A DNA stretch of 64,000 nt, taken from positions 1 through 64,000 of the forward strand of contig CAWHTU010000027.1 of NCBI GenBank assembly GCA_963832305.1, in the 5' to 3' direction. The notes below the pieces were generated by a model. The model was given only the letters and a program-made list of their open reading frames with translations, was not told the DNA's origin and made no database searches. Below are positions 28,869 to 38,629 of this stretch, in pieces. This DNA is from Roseiarcus sp963832305 (GTDB taxonomy: Bacteria > Pseudomonadota > Alphaproteobacteria > Rhizobiales > Beijerinckiaceae). The translations under genes were made by a program, and so were the position numbers. How positions within the stretch are numbered: the stretch's first letter is position 1; each line of letters starts with the position of its first letter.

Positions 28869-30069
28869 ATCGGTAGCGCCGCCCGCAGCGCCGCCGAAAA
28901 GCGGACGCCGACGAACTTGGACGCCATCAGCAGCGAAAGCCCGTATGGCGGTGTGATCAGTCCGAAAGCCAGCGTGATGATCAGCACGATGCCCATATGC
29001 ACGCTGTTGATCGACACCCGGTCGGTGAGTTGATTCACGACCGGCATAAAGATGATGATCGCCGGGATCGGTTCGATGAAGTCCCCGACGACGGTGAACA
29101 CCGCAACCAGGAGGAACATGATGGCGCGCGGATCGCCGCCCGACATGTCGCCTATCCAACCCGAAACGACGATCGGGCCGCGCAGATAGGCAAGCAGCCA
29201 GCCGAACGCCGACGCCGCTGCGATGGTGATCAGCGGCAGCGAGTAGATCAATCCCGCTTGCACGAAGTCGCGCCAGACCAACCTCATGTGACGCGGATTG
29301 AGCGCCGGGATCACGACGACGAGAATATAGGCGACGGCAACGACGCCGGCTTCAGTCGGCGTGAACGAGCCGGTCATGATGCCGCCGAGCAGGATCACTG
29401 GGATCAGTCCCGGCAGGACTGCCGCTCGCGCCGCGAGGGCGAGATTGCGGAAACTCGACCGCGGTCGGCGGAAGCCGACCGGTCCGAAAAAATAGCAGAA
29501 CAGCATGAGGCCGGCGCCGACCATCGCGCCGGGCACAACGCCTGCCAAAAACAGCCCGGCGATCGAGACATTGCCGACCGCGCCATACACGACTGCCATG
29601 ATGCTCGGCGGCACCAGATTGGCGATGGTCGAGGCGGCGGCAATGAGCGCCGCCACGAAAGCCGGCGAATAGCCTTCGTTCGCCATCGGGCGAGCCATCG
29701 TCCGGCTCAAGACCGCGACGTCAGCAAACGACGAGCCCGACATACCGGAAAAGAACATACTGAACACCGTGGTCACTTGCGCAAGGCCGCCGCGAATGTG
29801 ACCCACCAGCGCCTGCGACAGTTCGGCGATGCGTACGACGACATTCGCCGACGTCATCAGTTCGCCTACCAGAAGGAAAAAGCGGATCGCCATCAAGGCT
29901 TCGGAATCTACACCGTTGAACGCCTGTCCGACGATCGACTGCAGTGAAACCGGCGTCAGCATCGTGCCGACAATCACCCCGCCATGAGCGAAAACGCCAC
30001 CGGCACGCGCAGATAGCCCAGCGTCAGGAAGAGCGCAGTCATGGTCAGGAGGATCGCGCTGTTTGGCAT
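28733..30069 (-). pseudogene. dctM: TRAP transporter large permease (DctM), frameshifted in a G run
   Basis: The large 12-helix subunit of a TRAP importer. The gene starts at 30069 (MPNSAILLTMTALFLTLGY) and runs to LMAG, where a stop intervenes. One more G in the G run near 29980 would restore VIVGTMLTPVS and the remaining 410 residues, including FFSGMSGSSFADV and GSFTPTEAGVVAV. A homopolymer error is likely. It follows dctQ by 4 bases. Its C-terminal tail (past LWLPKALF) extends beyond the usual end and overlaps the convergent amidohydrolase gene by 136 bases. Confidence 0.87.
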
Positions 30070-30073
30070 CGAG

Positions 30074-30613
30074 TTAGGGAAGGGCCGTCGGGGGCGGCGG
30101 CTCGAATCCGTGACGAAGCCCATTGACGATCTGCTCAACGCTGAACAGAGCGACCAACGCTCCGCACAGCGGAATGGGCGCGCAAAGGTAGGCGATCGGC
30201 AACATCGACGGCATGCGGAAACCGCCAAAGCCAGTGAGAAAATTCTGCCAGCCGTAAATGACGAGGAATAGGCCGACGCCCATGACGACGGCGCGATTCA
30301 TGACCTCGAAGGCGCGTCGCGTCGCGCCGCTCATTGCCTCGGTCAAGGCCAAAAGTTGAAGGTGATCATTGCGCCGAGTCGCAACCGAAGCGCCGACAAA
30401 CAAGCCATGGATGAAGAAGGCCGACGTCACTTCCTGAGGCCAGAGGAGCGGATGGCCCGCGATTCTCGCCACGACGTCGAGCAGCGTCGTTGACAAGAAG
30501 CCGATGATGCAGACGCCGCAGAGCTGCATCAAAGCGCGCTCGAGCGGGTCCAGCGCCGGCCATTTCAGATGGCGATCCGCGGCGAGGACGAGGTCGGCGC
30601 TCCCGTCCATCAC
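30074..30613 (-). CDS. dctQ: TRAP transporter small permease (DctQ)
   Basis: A 179-residue membrane protein with four hydrophobic helices and the family segment WPQEVTSAFFIHGLFVGAS. It links the binding protein to the large permease. It begins one base after the dctP stop and ends 4 bases before dctM, so the three genes form one operon. Confidence 0.88.
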   Translation of the reverse strand: MMDGSADLVLAADRHLKWPALDPLERALMQLCGVCIIGFLSTTLLDVVARIAGHPLLWPQEVTSAFFIHGLFVGASVATRRNDHLQLLALTEAMSGATRRAFEVMNRAVVMGVGLFLVIYGWQNFLTGFGGFRMPSMLPIAYLCAPIPLCGALVALFSVEQIVNGLRHGFEPPPPTALP

Positions 30614-31615
30614 CTATTCAATCGTGCGGCAGACTTGCAGGATCCTTTCGGCATGAGGCCCGAGGCCCTTGGCGAGTTTGTCCTGCAGCGGTTCGGCGAT
30701 CTTGATGAAGCTCGCCTTGTCGACGTTGGGCGCCACTTTGATGCCCAGCTTCTGAAGCCTGGCGAGCGACTTGTGCTCAAGCGCAATCGCCTGCGTCGGC
30801 TCCTTTGCGCCGACTTCGGCCGCCGCGGCCTGAACCCAGCCCTGCTGTTCGTCAGTCAGCGACGCCCAGAGCTTGTCGCTGACCCAGATGACGCTGTTAT
30901 TGGCCTCATGCTCGGTCATCGACAGCACCGGCGCGACTTCATAGTGCTTGTTCGAGTCGTAGACGTTGACGCCGTTTTCGGCGAAGTCGACAACGCCGGT
31001 CTGCAGCGACGTGTAGACGCTGCCGAACGGCATGTGGACGGTCTGCGCCCCATAGGCGGGAGAGAGCGTGTCCTCGGTCGGCGTCGCCTGGACGCGCACC
31101 TTGAAACTTTTGAGGTCGTCGACCGAGGTCACCGGCCGCTTGCCGTAGAGGCCGCGAAGGCCGAGGGTAGCGAGCGCCAGAACATGACCGTCTTTGAGAT
31201 TCGCCTCGGACATTTCCTTGACCGCCGCGATCAACCGAGGGTCGGCGATCGCCTTGATCAACTGGCCTTCCGAACGGAAGAGATAGTGGATCGACAGCAC
31301 GCCCGATTCCGGCGCGACGGTCGCTGCGTTGGCGGTCGAGCTGATCATGAAGTCTATGTCGCCGGTGCGGATCTTTTGCAGCATCTGGGGCTCCTGCCCC
31401 AGTCGCGCGCCGGGAAACCGGTCGATCGTCATTGACCCGCGGCTTAGCTCCGTGAGCTTGCCATTGAAGAGGCCCGCCGCGATGCCGTAGCCAGTCGAAT
31501 GCGGTTGGTCATAGGCGAAGCTGAAGTGGCGCGCATCGTCAGCCCGCACCGCCATCCCGGCAAGAACGCCCATCGCGCCCGCAATGACCGCCGCGCGCAA
31601 TTGCCATCGGCTCAT
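30614..31615 (-). CDS. dctP: TRAP transporter substrate-binding protein (DctP)
   Basis: A 333-residue periplasmic solute receptor with a signal peptide ending near VRADDA. The family pattern is clear: FPGARLGQEPQMLQKIRTGDIDF, then RGLYGKRPVTSVDDLKSFKVRV (with the Arg that usually binds a carboxylate), and VDFAENGVNVYDSNKHYEV. AGGGGAG precedes the ATG. The ligand is probably an organic acid, from the family; the specific compound is unknown. Confidence 0.9.
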   Translation of the reverse strand: MSRWQLRAAVIAGAMGVLAGMAVRADDARHFSFAYDQPHSTGYGIAAGLFNGKLTELSRGSMTIDRFPGARLGQEPQMLQKIRTGDIDFMISSTANAATVAPESGVLSIHYLFRSEGQLIKAIADPRLIAAVKEMSEANLKDGHVLALATLGLRGLYGKRPVTSVDDLKSFKVRVQATPTEDTLSPAYGAQTVHMPFGSVYTSLQTGVVDFAENGVNVYDSNKHYEVAPVLSMTEHEANNSVIWVSDKLWASLTDEQQGWVQAAAAEVGAKEPTQAIALEHKSLARLQKLGIKVAPNVDKASFIKIAEPLQDKLAKGLGPHAERILQVCRTIE

Positions 31616-31785
31616 CCGGCTCCCCTCCCGCTCGCGATGGCGCTCGCCAACTGACGCCCGCCGCGATTTTTCCCAAGCCTAGCCGTCTGTCCCCGCTCTG
31701 TCCACGTTAGCCTCAATTGCCGGGGCACGAGACGGCTCTTGAACGGGCGATGGCGGAATTGGCGTTTAGGCGGTAGCCTCGCCTC

Positions 31786-32619
31786 ATGACGGAATTGAGC
31801 AGTCTCGAGAACTTCGTCGACCGGTATCGGCGTCTCTTCGTCTTGACCGGCGCCGGATGCAGCACCGGGTCCGGGATTCCCGACTATCGGGATTCAGAGG
31901 GCCAATGGAAGCGCGCGCAGCCGATGACTTTTCAAGCCTTCATGGGCGACGAAAAGGCCCGACGGTGCTATTGGGCGCGCAGCCTCGTCGGCTGGCGGCG
32001 CATTCGCCGGGCGCAACCGAATGGCGCCCATCGCGCCCTCGCCCGGCTCGAGGCAATAGGCAGGATCGAGCTCATTCTCACCCAGAACGTCGACCGGCTT
32101 CATCAGGCGGCCGGCAGCGCGCGGGTGATCGACCTGCACGGTCGGATCGATCTCGTCCGCTGCATGGGCTGCGAAGCGTCGTCACGGCGCGAGGACCTGC
32201 AGGACGAGATCGGCCGGATGAACCCCGGCTGGCTCGATCTCGACGCGTCGGATGCGCCGGACGGCGACGCCGACCTCGAGGGCGCCGACTTTTCGTCATT
32301 CGCCGTTCCGTCCTGCCGCCGCTGCGGCGGCGTGCTCAAGCCCGACGTGGTGTTTTTCGGCGAGAACGTTCCCCGCGACCGGATCGATGAGGCCGGGCGG
32401 CGCCTCGATCAAGCCGACGCGATGCTGGTCGTTGGCTCTTCTCTCGCGGTCTATTCCGGGTTCCGTTTTGTCCAAAGGGCAGCCGGCGGCGGGAAGCCGG
32501 TGGCGGCGGTCAACCTCGGCCGAACCCGCGCCGACGCGCTCCTGACGCTGAAGGCGGAACAGGCTTGCGAAGCTGCGCTTTCTTTTCTGTTGAGGCCGAA
32601 CCGCTTGCGAGCTTCGTAA
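31786..32619 (+). CDS. sirtuin (Sir2-family NAD-dependent deacylase)
   Basis: A 277-residue sirtuin that removes acyl groups from lysine using NAD. It has the NAD motif TGAGCSTGSGIPDYRD near residue 22, TQNVDRLH near 98, the catalytic His in DLHGRID near 116, and four zinc Cys (CMGC and CRRC). The spacing and the DGDADLEG insert resemble class II (SIRT4-like) bacterial members. It stands alone. Confidence 0.9.
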   Translation: MTELSSLENFVDRYRRLFVLTGAGCSTGSGIPDYRDSEGQWKRAQPMTFQAFMGDEKARRCYWARSLVGWRRIRRAQPNGAHRALARLEAIGRIELILTQNVDRLHQAAGSARVIDLHGRIDLVRCMGCEASSRREDLQDEIGRMNPGWLDLDASDAPDGDADLEGADFSSFAVPSCRRCGGVLKPDVVFFGENVPRDRIDEAGRRLDQADAMLVVGSSLAVYSGFRFVQRAAGGGKPVAAVNLGRTRADALLTLKAEQACEAALSFLLRPNRLRAS

Positions 32620-32745
32620 GCCGAGAAGCGGAACGTCAGATCGCCCAGGGCTTGGGCGCGCCCAGGATTCGTCGATGAGCTCGCGTCAGGCTCGGTCCAG
32701 CCTGCACGGCTAGGTTCCGTTCGTCATGGCCTCGGACTGAATCCC

Positions 32746-32982
32746 ATGCGTATGATGAGCGCAGCGATCGCCCTGCCCTGGTTGGTCGGCTGCGCCGCCA
32801 CGCCGCCAGTCCCCACTGCCCAAGTCGCACTCCCATATTCGGCGTGCGAACCTATGACGGCACTCAGGGACAACCTTACCGGGACGCCCTACCCGTCGGC
32901 GAAAAGCGACGCTGTGCTGCACAGCCTCGGGGTGCGCTGCATCGGCGAGGTCCACCCACCTGTGGGCCGAGCCTCCTATTAA
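32746..32982 (+). CDS. small lipoprotein, hypothetical
   Basis: The product has 78 residues. MRMMSAAIALPWLVGCAATP is a short signal with lipobox LVGC, and the mature part has two more Cys (YSAC, VRC). It is likely anchored to a membrane by Cys16. No family recognised. Confidence 0.55.
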   Translation: MRMMSAAIALPWLVGCAATPPVPTAQVALPYSACEPMTALRDNLTGTPYPSAKSDAVLHSLGVRCIGEVHPPVGRASY

Positions 32983-33067
32983 GCGACTAGCGCGCGGCAG
33001 ACCGCCCTCAAGGGCAGACGGCCGCCCGGAGGCGCCGAAGCGTCGTGTTGGAAATGCTCCGCGCCGT

Positions 33068-33304
33068 TCAGCGTAAAATCGCGGCCCAATTGACCGGCCA
33101 CGACAAGGAGAGACTGACGATAAGGCCAAACGCCGTGAGGCCGGCCAACCGCATCCTTTCGCGCGCGCCCTCAGGCAGCGCGGCAACGGTCAGTACCGCC
33201 AGCACGAGGACGAGAAATCCCATCGGCAGGCTGGCGATCGACGGGTGAATCACAGCGTCGACGCATTCGCCGAGGATCGAGCCGATCTGACTATTGGAAT
33301 CCAT
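33068..33304 (-). CDS. small two-helix membrane protein, hypothetical
   Basis: The product has 78 residues starting MDSNSQIGSILGECVDAVIH, with two hydrophobic helices (about 28-44 and 54-75). AAAGG precedes the ATG. No family recognised. Confidence 0.5.
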   Translation of the reverse strand: MDSNSQIGSILGECVDAVIHPSIASLPMGFLVLVLAVLTVAALPEGARERMRLAGLTAFGLIVSLSLSWPVNWAAILR

Positions 33305-33693
33305 GAAGGGGACCTTTCAAAAGCTGTCGACGCAAACTGACACGAACCGCCGATCGTACAAAGAACGTCTTAAGAGTAACCTTTATCTGAAAGAGGACAG
33401 TCACGCGGCCTGTAGGCAGCCTGTAAGAAGCGGGACCAACTCGAATGGTTGTCAATATCCTAATACCCTAAGCTCCTGATGCCGGCGCTTTTAGGCCGGG
33501 CGGTCGGGCTACGCGGCCAGATCACCGAATCGGAACTCAAGGCTTGCAGGCACCGGCATCCTGCAGTTGGCGAGCATCGTCCCCCCGGCTGCGAATTGCG
33601 ATTGACAACCGCAGCGCCCACTGGCGCCATCGCGGCCTCATCCGTAAATTGCCGACGCCATTGTCGGAAGGCCTATTCAAGGATGAAAGGTTG
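33305..33693. other. gap of about 390 bases without a gene
   Basis: I see no gene or clear structure. Part of it is less GC-rich than its surroundings (33340-33470) and may hold promoters for the genes on both sides. Confidence 0.4.
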
Positions 33694-34368
33694 ATGCGCA
33701 TCGAGCCCGTGTTCCTGTTCGATCTCGACGGCACGCTGGTGGACAGCGTCTATCAGCACGTGCTGGCGTGGAAGGAGGCTCTTGACAGCGAGGACATCAA
33801 CCTCTCCGTCTGGCGCATCCATCGCAAAATCGGAATGAGCGGCGGTCTGTTCACCAACCAGCTTGAACGGGAAACCGGAGTCGAGATGAGCGAGAACCGG
33901 CTCGAGCGCCTGCGCCGGAAGCACGCCGAGGCCTATCGGCGGATGTCTGACCACATCCGCCCACTGCCCGGCGCGCGTGAGTTGCTGGCCTGGCTCAGCA
34001 ATGCTGGCCTGCAGTGGGCGATCGCCACCAGCGGGCGAATGGAGACGGCGGCGGTCAACCTCGGCGCTCTCGGCGTCGACCCGGCGAAAACGGCGGTCGT
34101 GACGCGCGATCAGGTCAAATACGCCAAGCCCGACCCTGACTTGTTTCTCGCCGCCGCCGCGCGTCTAAACGCACCGATCGAGACCGCGGTCGTGGTCGGC
34201 GACAGCATCTGGGACATGTTGGCGGCCGCGCGCTGCCGCGCCCTCGGCGTCGGACTCCTGTGCGGCGGCTACGGGGCGAGCGAGCTGCAGCAGGCGACGG
34301 CATTCCGCGTTTACGAAGACCCAGCCGACTTGCTCGTCCACATCGATGAACTCGGTGGACGACGGTGA
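33694..34368 (+). CDS. HAD-superfamily phosphatase (phosphoglycolate phosphatase-like)
   Basis: A 224-residue HAD hydrolase with all four motifs: FDLDGTLVDS near 9 (two catalytic Asp), the Ser/Thr motif ATSGR near 110, the Lys in KYAKPDPD near 148, and VVGDSIWDM near 173. The helical cap follows motif I. It is a sugar-phosphate or phosphoglycolate phosphatase; the substrate is unknown. AAAGG precedes this ATG; a longer frame from 33544 lacks support. It converges on hutF. Confidence 0.85.
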   Translation: MRIEPVFLFDLDGTLVDSVYQHVLAWKEALDSEDINLSVWRIHRKIGMSGGLFTNQLERETGVEMSENRLERLRRKHAEAYRRMSDHIRPLPGARELLAWLSNAGLQWAIATSGRMETAAVNLGALGVDPAKTAVVTRDQVKYAKPDPDLFLAAAARLNAPIETAVVVGDSIWDMLAAARCRALGVGLLCGGYGASELQQATAFRVYEDPADLLVHIDELGGRR

Positions 34369-34378
34369 GGGCGCTAGA

Positions 34379-35812
34379 TTAACCGAGGGCCGGCGGCGCC
34401 TCGCTCAGTTCGCGCATGGTGATTGCAAATCGCGCGGCGACTTGGTCCTTGAACACGTGGCGGCCGTCGACGACGACCTTAAGACCGCCGCTCCAGACGC
34501 AATCCACCAGCCCATCCCCCACGGAGAAGATCCACGCGTCGAGGATCTCGTCGTCCACTTTTCCGGCAAGCGTCGGATGGTGGGCGCGAAAGGTCAGAAT
34601 GTCGGCGGACGCGCCTGGCGCCAGCCGGCCGCAGCGGCGCCTCAGCGCTTGGGCGCCCCCCGCCCAGATCGCCTCGAGCATCGCGCGACCCGTCGATCCC
34701 GCCACTGGGGCACAGACATTGCGCGCCCGCTCGCGCAGCCTTTGGGAATATTCGAGCTGACGCAACTCCCCAGCGACGCCAATGCTGACATTCGAGTCAC
34801 AGCCTATGCCGTAGCGCCCCCCGGACCGCAGGTAGTCCGCCGCATTGAAGACGCCGTCGCCAAGGTTTGCCTCGGTCACTGGACATAGCCCGGCGACCGC
34901 CCCCGAGCGCGCGAGGTCTTGCGTCTCTTGCTCGTCCATATGGGTCGCGTGCACCACGCACCACTTTTCGTCGACGCCCGCGCGGTCGATGAGCCAGCGC
35001 ACCGGCCGCGCGCCGGACCAAGCGATGCAATCCTCGACTTCCTTGATCTGCTCGGCTGCGTGGATGTGGATGGGGCCATCGCCGGCGAGCAACATTAGGG
35101 CGGAAAGTTCGCGCGGGCTCACGGCGCGAAGGCTATGTGGCGCGATGCCAACCGTCTCGTCTCGTTCGCCCTCAACCATGCTGCGACAATCGTCGACGAG
35201 ACGCGCGAACGACGCGACGTCGTTGACGAAACGCCTCTGCTCCGGTTCAGGCGGCGCAGCGCCGAACGTCGAATGAGCGTAAAACACGGGAAGCAGCGTC
35301 ATCCCGATGCCGGTCCGTCGGGCGGCGGAAAGGATGCGCCCAGCCATTTCGGCCGGCGCGTCATAGGGCGACCCATCGGGCGAGTGATGAAGATAATGGA
35401 ATTCGGCGACGGCTGCGAACCCGGCCTCCAGCATTTCCACATAGAGCTGTGCAGCAACCGCCTCGACGTCGTCGGGCGACATCATGAGCGCGAAGCGGTA
35501 CATCGTTTCGCGCCAGGTCCAGAACGTGTCGATCTGCCGGCCGCGAATTTCGGCCAGACCTGCCATGGCCCGCTGGAAGGCGTGGCTGTGCAGGTTCGCC
35601 GCGGCCGGCGCCATGATCGCGTGCTGCTCGTCACCGTCCTGCGCCGGCGCCCCTATCTCGACTGCGGCGATCGCGCCCTGTTCGATCGTGACCCGCACGT
35701 CGGACTTCCAGCCTTCGGGGGTCAGCGCCCTTGCGGCATGAAGGACAGGCAAAGCTCGGCTCCACTTCCTGCAATTGGCGTCGCGGGCGGCGGCGCTTGC
35801 CTTTCGGTCCAT
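34379..35812 (-). CDS. hutF: formimidoylglutamate deiminase
   Basis: HutF converts N-formimidoyl-L-glutamate to N-formyl-L-glutamate and ammonia, the first step of the HutF-HutG branch of histidine breakdown. About 477 residues of the amidohydrolase fold: the metal motif HSHAFQRAMAGLAE, HIHAAEQIKEVEDC, the His in VVHATHMDEQE and the Asp in GCDSNVSIGVAGELR. I chose the ATG at 35812 (MDRKAS), since the 285 bases upstream overlap divergent hutI. It is divergent from hutI-H-G-U with a very short gap. Confidence 0.9.
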   Translation of the reverse strand: MDRKASAAARDANCRKWSRALPVLHAARALTPEGWKSDVRVTIEQGAIAAVEIGAPAQDGDEQHAIMAPAAANLHSHAFQRAMAGLAEIRGRQIDTFWTWRETMYRFALMMSPDDVEAVAAQLYVEMLEAGFAAVAEFHYLHHSPDGSPYDAPAEMAGRILSAARRTGIGMTLLPVFYAHSTFGAAPPEPEQRRFVNDVASFARLVDDCRSMVEGERDETVGIAPHSLRAVSPRELSALMLLAGDGPIHIHAAEQIKEVEDCIAWSGARPVRWLIDRAGVDEKWCVVHATHMDEQETQDLARSGAVAGLCPVTEANLGDGVFNAADYLRSGGRYGIGCDSNVSIGVAGELRQLEYSQRLRERARNVCAPVAGSTGRAMLEAIWAGGAQALRRRCGRLAPGASADILTFRAHHPTLAGKVDDEILDAWIFSVGDGLVDCVWSGGLKVVVDGRHVFKDQVAARFAITMRELSEAPPALG

Positions 35813-35858
35813 TGGGTCTATGCAATAAATGAGCGGCGGCGGAAAGCCTCTGAGCGCC

Positions 35859-37091
35859 ATGGTTGATGCAAACAACAGCGGATGTAACGACAGGGTTTGG
35901 CTCAACGCCCGCCTCGCGACCCTGGCGCCTGTGGGCCCGGGGCTCGGGGTCATCGAATCTGGCGCAATCGCCGCGCGAGACGGACGAATTGCGTTCGCCG
36001 GTCCGCAAAACGAACTTCCGTCCGCCTGGCGCAATTGCGCGTTGGCCTTAGATTGCGAAGGCCGATGGATCACGCCGGCCCTGATCGATTGCCACACTCA
36101 CCTCGTCTACGGCGGCGACCGTGCGCATGAATTTGAGCTCCGACTCGCCGGCGCCACGTATGAAGAGGTCGCGCGCGAAGGCGGAGGAATCCTTTCTACT
36201 GTGCGTGCGACCCGCGCGGCGAGCGAAGACGAGCTCTTGCGGTCAGCGCTGCTGCGGCTCGACTCGCTGATCTCCGAGGGCGTCGGTACGGTTGAAGTCA
36301 AATCCGGCTACGGACTCGAGCTTGCCGCCGAGCGCAAGTCGCTCCGCGTCGCGCGCAAGCTTGCCGAAGAGCGCGACGTCGCAATCCGCGTCACGTTCCT
36401 CGGCGCGCACGCGCTGCCGCCGGATTTTGCCGACGACCGCGCCGCCTACGTCGCCAAGGTCGCAGACGAGATGATCCCGGCTCTGGCGAGCGAAGGCCTC
36501 GTCGACGCGGTCGACGGGTTCTGTGAGCGAATTGCGTTCGCCCGGGACGAGATCGCCCGTGTGTTCGCCGCCGCGCGCCGGGCCGAGCTCCCTGTCAAGC
36601 TGCACGCCGATCAATTGTCGAACTCGGGCGGTGCGGCGCTCGCGGCCAAGTTCAACGCGCTGTCGGCCGATCATCTGGAATTCACAGACGAACAGGGCGT
36701 CGCAGCAATGGCGAAGGCAGACGTAACCGCCGTCCTGCTTCCCGGCGCTTTCTATGTGTTGCGCCAACGTCAAGCGCCCCCGATCGGCCTCATGCGCAAG
36801 CATCGCCTGCCGATGGCCGTCGCCACCGATTCGAATCCCGGCACCTCGCCGCTGACTTCGGTTCTGCTCGCCCTCAACATGGCGGCGACGCTGTTCGGGC
36901 TTACCGTCGACGAATGCCTCGCCGGCGCGACGCGCAACGCGGCGCGCGCGCTCGGCCTTGCCCACGAGACGGGGACCCTCGAAGCCGGCAAATGGGCCGA
37001 TCTCGCGATATGGGACATTGAGCGTCCCGCCGAGCTCGTCTATCGGCTCGGATTCAACCCACTCCACGCGCGCGTCTGGAGGGGCAAATGA
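35859..37091 (+). CDS. hutI: imidazolonepropionase
   Basis: HutI opens the imidazolone ring to give formimidoylglutamate. The 410 residues have the metal motif CHTHLVYGGDR near 82, the substrate-binding KSGYGLE near 147, HADQLSNSGGA near 248 and the late DSNPGTSP near 324. The start could also be 10 codons earlier (35829). Its stop overlaps hutH by 4 bases (ATGA), so translation is coupled. Confidence 0.93.
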   Translation: MVDANNSGCNDRVWLNARLATLAPVGPGLGVIESGAIAARDGRIAFAGPQNELPSAWRNCALALDCEGRWITPALIDCHTHLVYGGDRAHEFELRLAGATYEEVAREGGGILSTVRATRAASEDELLRSALLRLDSLISEGVGTVEVKSGYGLELAAERKSLRVARKLAEERDVAIRVTFLGAHALPPDFADDRAAYVAKVADEMIPALASEGLVDAVDGFCERIAFARDEIARVFAAARRAELPVKLHADQLSNSGGAALAAKFNALSADHLEFTDEQGVAAMAKADVTAVLLPGAFYVLRQRQAPPIGLMRKHRLPMAVATDSNPGTSPLTSVLLALNMAATLFGLTVDECLAGATRNAARALGLAHETGTLEAGKWADLAIWDIERPAELVYRLGFNPLHARVWRGK

Positions 37092-38629
37092 CTGTCGTCC
37101 TCCGCCCCGGCGAGGCGTCACTTGCCGACTGGCGGGCGATCTGGCGCGGCGCGCGGGTCGCCGTAGACCCATCCCATCACGCCGGGGTAGCCGCGAGCGC
37201 CGCCTCGGTCGAGCGGATTGTGGCCCGCGGCGCGCCGGTTTACGGCGTCAACACCGGCTTCGGCAAGCTGGCAACCGTACGCATCGAGGCCGCCGATCTG
37301 GCTCAGCTTCAGCGAAACATCGTCCTGTCGCACGCGACAGGTGTCGGTGAACCCGCCTCGGTTGCCGTGACGCGGCTGATGATGGCTCTGAAGCTCGGCA
37401 GCCTCGCCCAGGGCGCCTCCGGCATCCAGCCGCGGACGCTCGGCTTCATCGAGGCCATGCTCGCCCGTGGGCTGACCCCAATCGTCCCGGCGCAAGGGTC
37501 GGTCGGCGCGTCGGGCGATCTCGCGCCGCTCGCCCATATGGCGGCGGCGATGATCGGCGTCGGTGACGCACGCGTCGGAGACCGCCTCGCGCCCGCCTCC
37601 GCAGCGCTCGCAGAGGTCGGCCTCGAGCCGATCGAGCTTCAGCCCAAGGAGGGGCTGGCGCTGCTCAACGGCTCCCAGTTCTCAACCGCCAATGCGCTGA
37701 TCGGTCTGTTTGACGCCGAGACGTTGTTCCGCTCCGCGCTCGCGACCGGCGCATTGTCGACCGACGGCGCACGCGGATCGGATTCGCCGTTCGACCCCCG
37801 GATTCATGCGCTAAGGCGCCATCAAGGCCAGATTGATGTGGCGGCGTCGCTGCGCGCCCTGCTCGCGGGAAGCGCCATTCGCGCCTCGCATCTCACAGGC
37901 GATAAGCGAGTCCAGGACCCCTATTGCCTGCGCTGCCAGCCGCAGGTGATGGGCGCCTGTCTCGGCCTCATGCGCAATGCGGGGGCCACGCTGCTTGCGG
38001 AGGCCAACGCGATTTCCGACAATCCGCTGATCTTCGCCGATACCGACGAAGCATTGTCGGGTGGCAACTTTCATGCCGAGCCTGTCGCCTTCGCGGCCGA
38101 CATGGTCGCGCTCGCAATCTGCGAGATCGGCTCGCTCGCCGAACGGAGAATCGCGCTTCTGGTCGATCCGGCGCTCTCCGGGCTGCCGGCGTTCCTGACC
38201 CCCAAGCCCGGGCTCAACTCCGGGTTCATGATCGCCCAAGTGACCTCGGCGGCGCTCGTCGCCGAGAACAAGCAGCGAGCCTATCCGGCGAGCGTCGATT
38301 CGATCCCAACGTCCGCCAACCAGGAGGATCACGTCTCGATGGCGGCGCACGGCGCTAGGCGTCTCGCGCCGATGGCGGCGAACGCAATCTCGATTGTCGG
38401 CATCGAACTCCTCGCCGCCGCGCAAGCCTGCGATTTTCACATGCCTCTCACGTCCAGCGCCGCCCTCGAAGCGTTGCGGGCGCGGCTGCGCCGCGAGGTT
38501 CCACGCCTCGAGGACGACCGCTTTTTTTATCTAGACATCGCGGCGGCGACGCGCCTCGTACGCGACGGCGCTGTGATCGAGGCCGTCGGCGACGCGGTCC
38601 TCCCCGACCTCGAAAAATCCACGCCATGA
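37088..38629 (+). CDS. hutH: histidine ammonia-lyase
   Basis: HutH removes ammonia from histidine to give urocanate. The 513 residues are of standard length. The Ala141-Ser142-Gly143 triad in GSVGASGDLAPLAH forms the MIO electrophile, Tyr52 lies in VYGVNTGFGKL, and the QEDHVSM segment sits near the C-terminus. It overlaps hutI and hutG by 4 bases each. Confidence 0.96.
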   Translation: MTVVLRPGEASLADWRAIWRGARVAVDPSHHAGVAASAASVERIVARGAPVYGVNTGFGKLATVRIEAADLAQLQRNIVLSHATGVGEPASVAVTRLMMALKLGSLAQGASGIQPRTLGFIEAMLARGLTPIVPAQGSVGASGDLAPLAHMAAAMIGVGDARVGDRLAPASAALAEVGLEPIELQPKEGLALLNGSQFSTANALIGLFDAETLFRSALATGALSTDGARGSDSPFDPRIHALRRHQGQIDVAASLRALLAGSAIRASHLTGDKRVQDPYCLRCQPQVMGACLGLMRNAGATLLAEANAISDNPLIFADTDEALSGGNFHAEPVAFAADMVALAICEIGSLAERRIALLVDPALSGLPAFLTPKPGLNSGFMIAQVTSAALVAENKQRAYPASVDSIPTSANQEDHVSMAAHGARRLAPMAANAISIVGIELLAAAQACDFHMPLTSSAALEALRARLRREVPRLEDDRFFYLDIAAATRLVRDGAVIEAVGDAVLPDLEKSTP